A stretch of DNA of 64,000 nucleotides from NCBI RefSeq assembly GCF_002865585.1, contig NZ_CP025581.1, positions 3,286,001 through 3,350,000 on the forward strand, given 5' to 3'. Below the pieces are notes generated by a model. The model was not told the origin of the DNA, searched no databases, and saw nothing but the letters and a program-made list of their open reading frames with translations. This document shows positions 61,548-64,000 of the stretch, in pieces; position 1 is the stretch's first letter, and each line of letters opens with the position of its first letter. A program made the translations under genes and the position numbers. Source of the stretch: Nocardioides houyundeii (lineage in GTDB: Bacteria; Actinomycetota; Actinomycetes; Propionibacteriales; Nocardioidaceae).

Positions 61548-62525
61548 TCACTGGAGCTTCGGGTCGAGGGCGTCGCGAAGTGCGTCGCCCGCGAGGATGA
61601 ACGACAGGACCGTTCCCACCAGCAGGCCGACGGGGAACAGCAGCAGCCAGGGGTCGGTGTCGAAGTACTGCTGGTGCATGTTGATCATCACGCCCCACGA
61701 CGCCGAGGGCGGCTGGAGGCCGACCCCGAGGAACGTCAGCGTGGCCTCGGCGCTGACGAAGCCGCCGAGCATGATGGTGGCGTAGACGACGACCGGGGCG
61801 AGCGTGTTGGGCAGGATGTGCTTGAACATGATCCGGGAGTTGGTCGCGCCCAGCGCTCTCGCCGCCTGCACGTAGTCCAGGTTGCGCGCCTCGATCACGC
61901 TGCCGCGCAGGATCCGCGCGATGACCGTCCAGCCCAGCACGGTCAGCACCATGGCCACCGTCCAGATGTTGCGCGAGCTCACCATGGCGAGCACGACCAG
62001 GGCGCCGAGCAGGAACGGCAGCGCCAGGAAGATGTCGGTGATCCGGGACAGGATCGCGTCCAGCCAGCCGCCGAAGAACCCGGACAGCAGCCCGATGGCA
62101 CCGCCGATCACGATCACAGCGGCGGTGGCCACCACGGCGATCGCGAGCGAGGGGCGGGCCCCGTAGATCGCGTGCGCGTAGTAGTCGCAGCCCAGCAGGT
62201 TGAACCCGAAGGGGTGACCGGAGGTGGGTGGCTGCCGCGACTGGCTAATGGAGCAGTTGAACGGGTCCTGGCTGGTCCAGAGCTTGGGGAACACCGCCAT
62301 GGAGGTCACCACGAGCAGGTAGAGCAGCGACAGCATGAAGATCGGGCTGCGCACCAGCTGGCGGCGAGCGTCTCCCCACAGGCTGCTGGGCTTGCCCTCC
62401 TGCGACGCGCGCGTCGCGTCTTCCGGCCCCGTGCCCATCGCGGGCGACCCCGGCGTGGACGCACCCATCATGGGCGACTCCAGCGCGGGCGACGTGGTCG
62501 GAGGGTTCAGGGACGGGTCAGTCAT
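61548..62525 (-). CDS. oppC: Oligopeptide/dipeptide ABC transporter permease (OppC type)
   Basis: 325 residues with a low-complexity N-terminus (about 50 residues), then six membrane helices. The EAA-type loop is NLDYVQAARALGATNSRIMFKHILPNTLAP. The periplasmic loop after helix 1 includes HPFGFNLLGCDYYA. The ATG overlaps the oppB end by 8 bases. Confidence 0.95.
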   Translation of the reverse strand: MTDPSLNPPTTSPALESPMMGASTPGSPAMGTGPEDATRASQEGKPSSLWGDARRQLVRSPIFMLSLLYLLVVTSMAVFPKLWTSQDPFNCSISQSRQPPTSGHPFGFNLLGCDYYAHAIYGARPSLAIAVVATAAVIVIGGAIGLLSGFFGGWLDAILSRITDIFLALPFLLGALVVLAMVSSRNIWTVAMVLTVLGWTVIARILRGSVIEARNLDYVQAARALGATNSRIMFKHILPNTLAPVVVYATIMLGGFVSAEATLTFLGVGLQPPSASWGVMINMHQQYFDTDPWLLLFPVGLLVGTVLSFILAGDALRDALDPKLQ

Positions 62526-63528
62526 AGCGGATCCTCGGATCGAGAACGGCGTACAGGATGTCGACCAGCAGGTTCACCACCAGGAAGACCAGGACCAGCA
62601 CGGTGACGATGCCCAGGACGACCGACGGTTGGTGCTGGGTGACGGCACGGAAGATCTCTCGTCCGATCCCCGGCACGCCGAAGATCCCTTCCGTAATGAT
62701 GGCACCACCCATCAAGGTCCCGAAGTCGACGCCGACGTAGGTGACGACCGGGATCAGCGAGTTGCGCAGCGTGTGGACGCCGATGACCCGCTTCTCCGGC
62801 AGACCCTTGGCCCGCGCGGTCCGGACGTAGTCGGCCCGGATGTTCTCCAGGATGCTGGTCCGGGTGAGCCGGGCGGTGGCGGCGAGCGAGACAGCGCCCA
62901 GCACCAGGCCGGGGATGATCAGGCTGGCCCAGGGGTAGTCGGGCTTGTAGACGGGGCTCAGCACTCCGAAGGCGAACCAATCTGGCCAGTCCCCGCTGTC
63001 GCGGAACCAGTTGCCCACCTTGACCAGGAACAGGTCGCGGATCACGAAGCCCAGGACGAAGACGGGCACGGAGATCACCAGCACGGTGCTGATCTTGACC
63101 AGGTAGTCGAAGAAGCCGCCGGACCGGAGGCCGGCCAGGACACCGGCGGCGACGCCGACGACGACCTCGAAGACGATCGCGATGACCACGACCTTCACGG
63201 TGTAGCTGAGGCCGTCGGCGATGATGTCGGTGACCGGGCGCCTGGTGAAGTTCGTGCCCAGGTCGAAGTGCAGGAAGATGTTGTTGAGGCGCTCGAAGTA
63301 GAGGCCGATGCATGGGTCCCCGACCCGCGTCAGGCACTCGTCGCCGAGGCCGAGCGAGTCGGCCATGGCGCTCATCTGCGCCTCACTGGGGCGACGATCG
63401 CCGAAGAGGGCCCGGACCGGGTTGCCGGTGAGCTGGATGCTCAACGACGTCAGGTAGTGCAGCAGAAAGATGGCGCCCAGCACAGTCGGGATGAACTGGA
63501 GCAGGCGCCGTATGACGTAACGTCCCAC
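62518..63528 (-). CDS. oppB: Oligopeptide/dipeptide ABC transporter permease (OppB type)
   Basis: 336 residues, six membrane helices starting with YVIRRLLQFIPTVLGAIFLLHYL. The EAA-type loop is IRADYVRTARAKGLPEKRVIGVHTLRNSLIP. A large extracytoplasmic loop (about 45-100) holds two cysteines (ECLTRVGDPC). It is followed by oppC, oppD and oppF. Confidence 0.95.
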   Translation of the reverse strand: MGRYVIRRLLQFIPTVLGAIFLLHYLTSLSIQLTGNPVRALFGDRRPSEAQMSAMADSLGLGDECLTRVGDPCIGLYFERLNNIFLHFDLGTNFTRRPVTDIIADGLSYTVKVVVIAIVFEVVVGVAAGVLAGLRSGGFFDYLVKISTVLVISVPVFVLGFVIRDLFLVKVGNWFRDSGDWPDWFAFGVLSPVYKPDYPWASLIIPGLVLGAVSLAATARLTRTSILENIRADYVRTARAKGLPEKRVIGVHTLRNSLIPVVTYVGVDFGTLMGGAIITEGIFGVPGIGREIFRAVTQHQPSVVLGIVTVLVLVFLVVNLLVDILYAVLDPRIRYD

Positions 63529-63556
63529 GCGGGGATCCTCCTCGAGAGCGGCCAGC

Positions 63557-63593
63557 GGTGGCGACGACCCCCGCGAGGGGGGCCGCCGCCACC
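63557..63593 (-). terminator. Strong hairpin between oppA and oppB
   Basis: Outer arms GGTGGCG/CGCCACC enclose an inner CCCCC-GCGA-GGGGG stem. Such intercistronic stems often reduce read-through into the permease genes or stabilise the upstream mRNA, leaving the binding protein more abundant. Confidence 0.7.
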
Positions 63594-63624
63594 AACTAGA
63601 CCAGCCGGATGTTGAGAACTAGCT

Positions 63625-64000
63625 TCAGCTGCTCATCGAGAGCTGGCCGTAGTCCACGTCCGTGATCGGGTTGTGCACCATCTCGGTCACGTTGTCGCTC
63701 CACACCACGGTGGTCAGACCCCACCACATGGGGATGACCGGCATGTCCTCGGCGAGGAGGTCCTCCGCCTGCTGGTAGAACGGGATCGCGTCCTGGAGGG
63801 AGTCGGCGCCGTCGCCCTGCTTGAGCAGGTCGTCGAACGTCGGGTTGGCGTAGCCGGAGTTGTTGCTGCTCGCTCCGGTGGTGTACAGCGGCGCCAGGTA
63901 GGTCTCCATGACCGGGTAGTCCGGGCCCCAACCGAGGCGGTACGGACCGGTGAACTTCTTGTCGTCGGCGATCTTGAGGTACGCGCCGAAGTCGTTCACG
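63625..64000 (-). CDS. oppA: Oligopeptide/dipeptide-binding protein, C-terminal part (OppA type)
   Basis: Only the last 125 codons are in the window. The sequence (YRLGWGPDYPVMETYLAPLY, then FDDLLKQGD, AIPFYQQAEDLLAEDMPVIPMWWG) is the typical C-terminal lobe of SBP_bac_5 peptide-binding proteins. It ends 97 bases before oppB and is first in the opp operon. Confidence 0.9.
   Translation of the reverse strand, partial: VNDFGAYLKIADDKKFTGPYRLGWGPDYPVMETYLAPLYTTGASSNNSGYANPTFDDLLKQGDGADSLQDAIPFYQQAEDLLAEDMPVIPMWWGLTTVVWSDNVTEMVHNPITDVDYGQLSMSS

Noticed and set aside
1..64000. tRNA or rRNA genes
   Set aside because: I looked for T-loop GGTTCRA-type sequences with acceptor stems and for rRNA conserved blocks and saw none; a tRNAscan run would be decisive.

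Overview
The window is GC-rich actinobacterial chromosome, most likely from the Nocardioidaceae (Nocardioides or a close relative). The inference rests on very high G+C, coding density on both strands, an Lsr2 nucleoid protein, a RadA-DisA-MutY-ClpC neighbourhood, the pan/nad/coaX operon, the dacB-tilS-hpt-ftsH-folEPBK cluster, and many start codons that sit 6-7 bases after a TANNNT -10 box (leaderless genes). I see no rRNA, tRNA, CRISPR array, integrase or transposase.

Layout. 1-1243: the tail of an unknown gene, a 7 x 12 bp tandem repeat and a LacI-type regulator with a likely self-operator. 1401-8471: DNA repair and protein quality control (radA, the c-di-AMP synthase disA, mutY, clpC). 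8677-15797: a frameshifted GT14-type glycosyltransferase, lsr2, and a tightly overlapping NAD/pantothenate/CoA operon (DUF2520 gene, panC, panD, nadB, nadC, coaX). 15977-20216: a surface-glycan-like locus in which a sulfotransferase and a glycosyltransferase are translationally coupled and diverge from a GT2 and a PAP2-type membrane phosphatase. 20223-23651: an osmoprotectant (betaine/choline type) ABC importer with a compressed divergent promoter. 23680-34610: a GNAT protein, a coiled-coil membrane protein, then one long minus-strand series dacB, DUF2342 protease-like gene, tilS, hpt, ftsH, folE, folP, folB, folK, DUF3180. 34740-35279: ppa.

35280-37800 is a lower-GC, gene-poor accessory stretch with small genes, a decayed duplicate and a possible 22-residue cysteine-rich microprotein. 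It is followed by a DUF222-HNH protein, an AlkZ-like winged-helix protein, an acyl-CoA oxidase-type dehydrogenase, a decayed DHFR-like gene, a second sulfotransferase and an NlpC/P60 cell-wall hydrolase. 45252-52243: a PAP2-type membrane protein, a thiamine ABC importer (thiBPQ) under a clear TPP riboswitch, a third sulfotransferase and a metallo-beta-lactamase-fold protein behind a TetR-like palindrome. 52335-59438: two unknown genes, a GH65 disaccharide phosphorylase with its beta-phosphoglucomutase, and a lipoprotein-type penicillin-binding protein. 59476-64000: an oligopeptide/dipeptide ABC importer (oppFDCB and the 3' part of oppA).

Caveat for users: the GT14 gene, the 16.9 kb sulfotransferase gene and ftsH each need one or two extra G/C bases inside a homopolymer run to be open throughout. 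This points to base-calling deletions in the assembly rather than four independent mutations. I found no wholly new defence or mobile system. The least ordinary parts are the sulfotransferase/glycosyltransferase locus, the overlapping divergent leaderless promoters at 22.6 kb, and the accessory strip at 35.3-37.8 kb.
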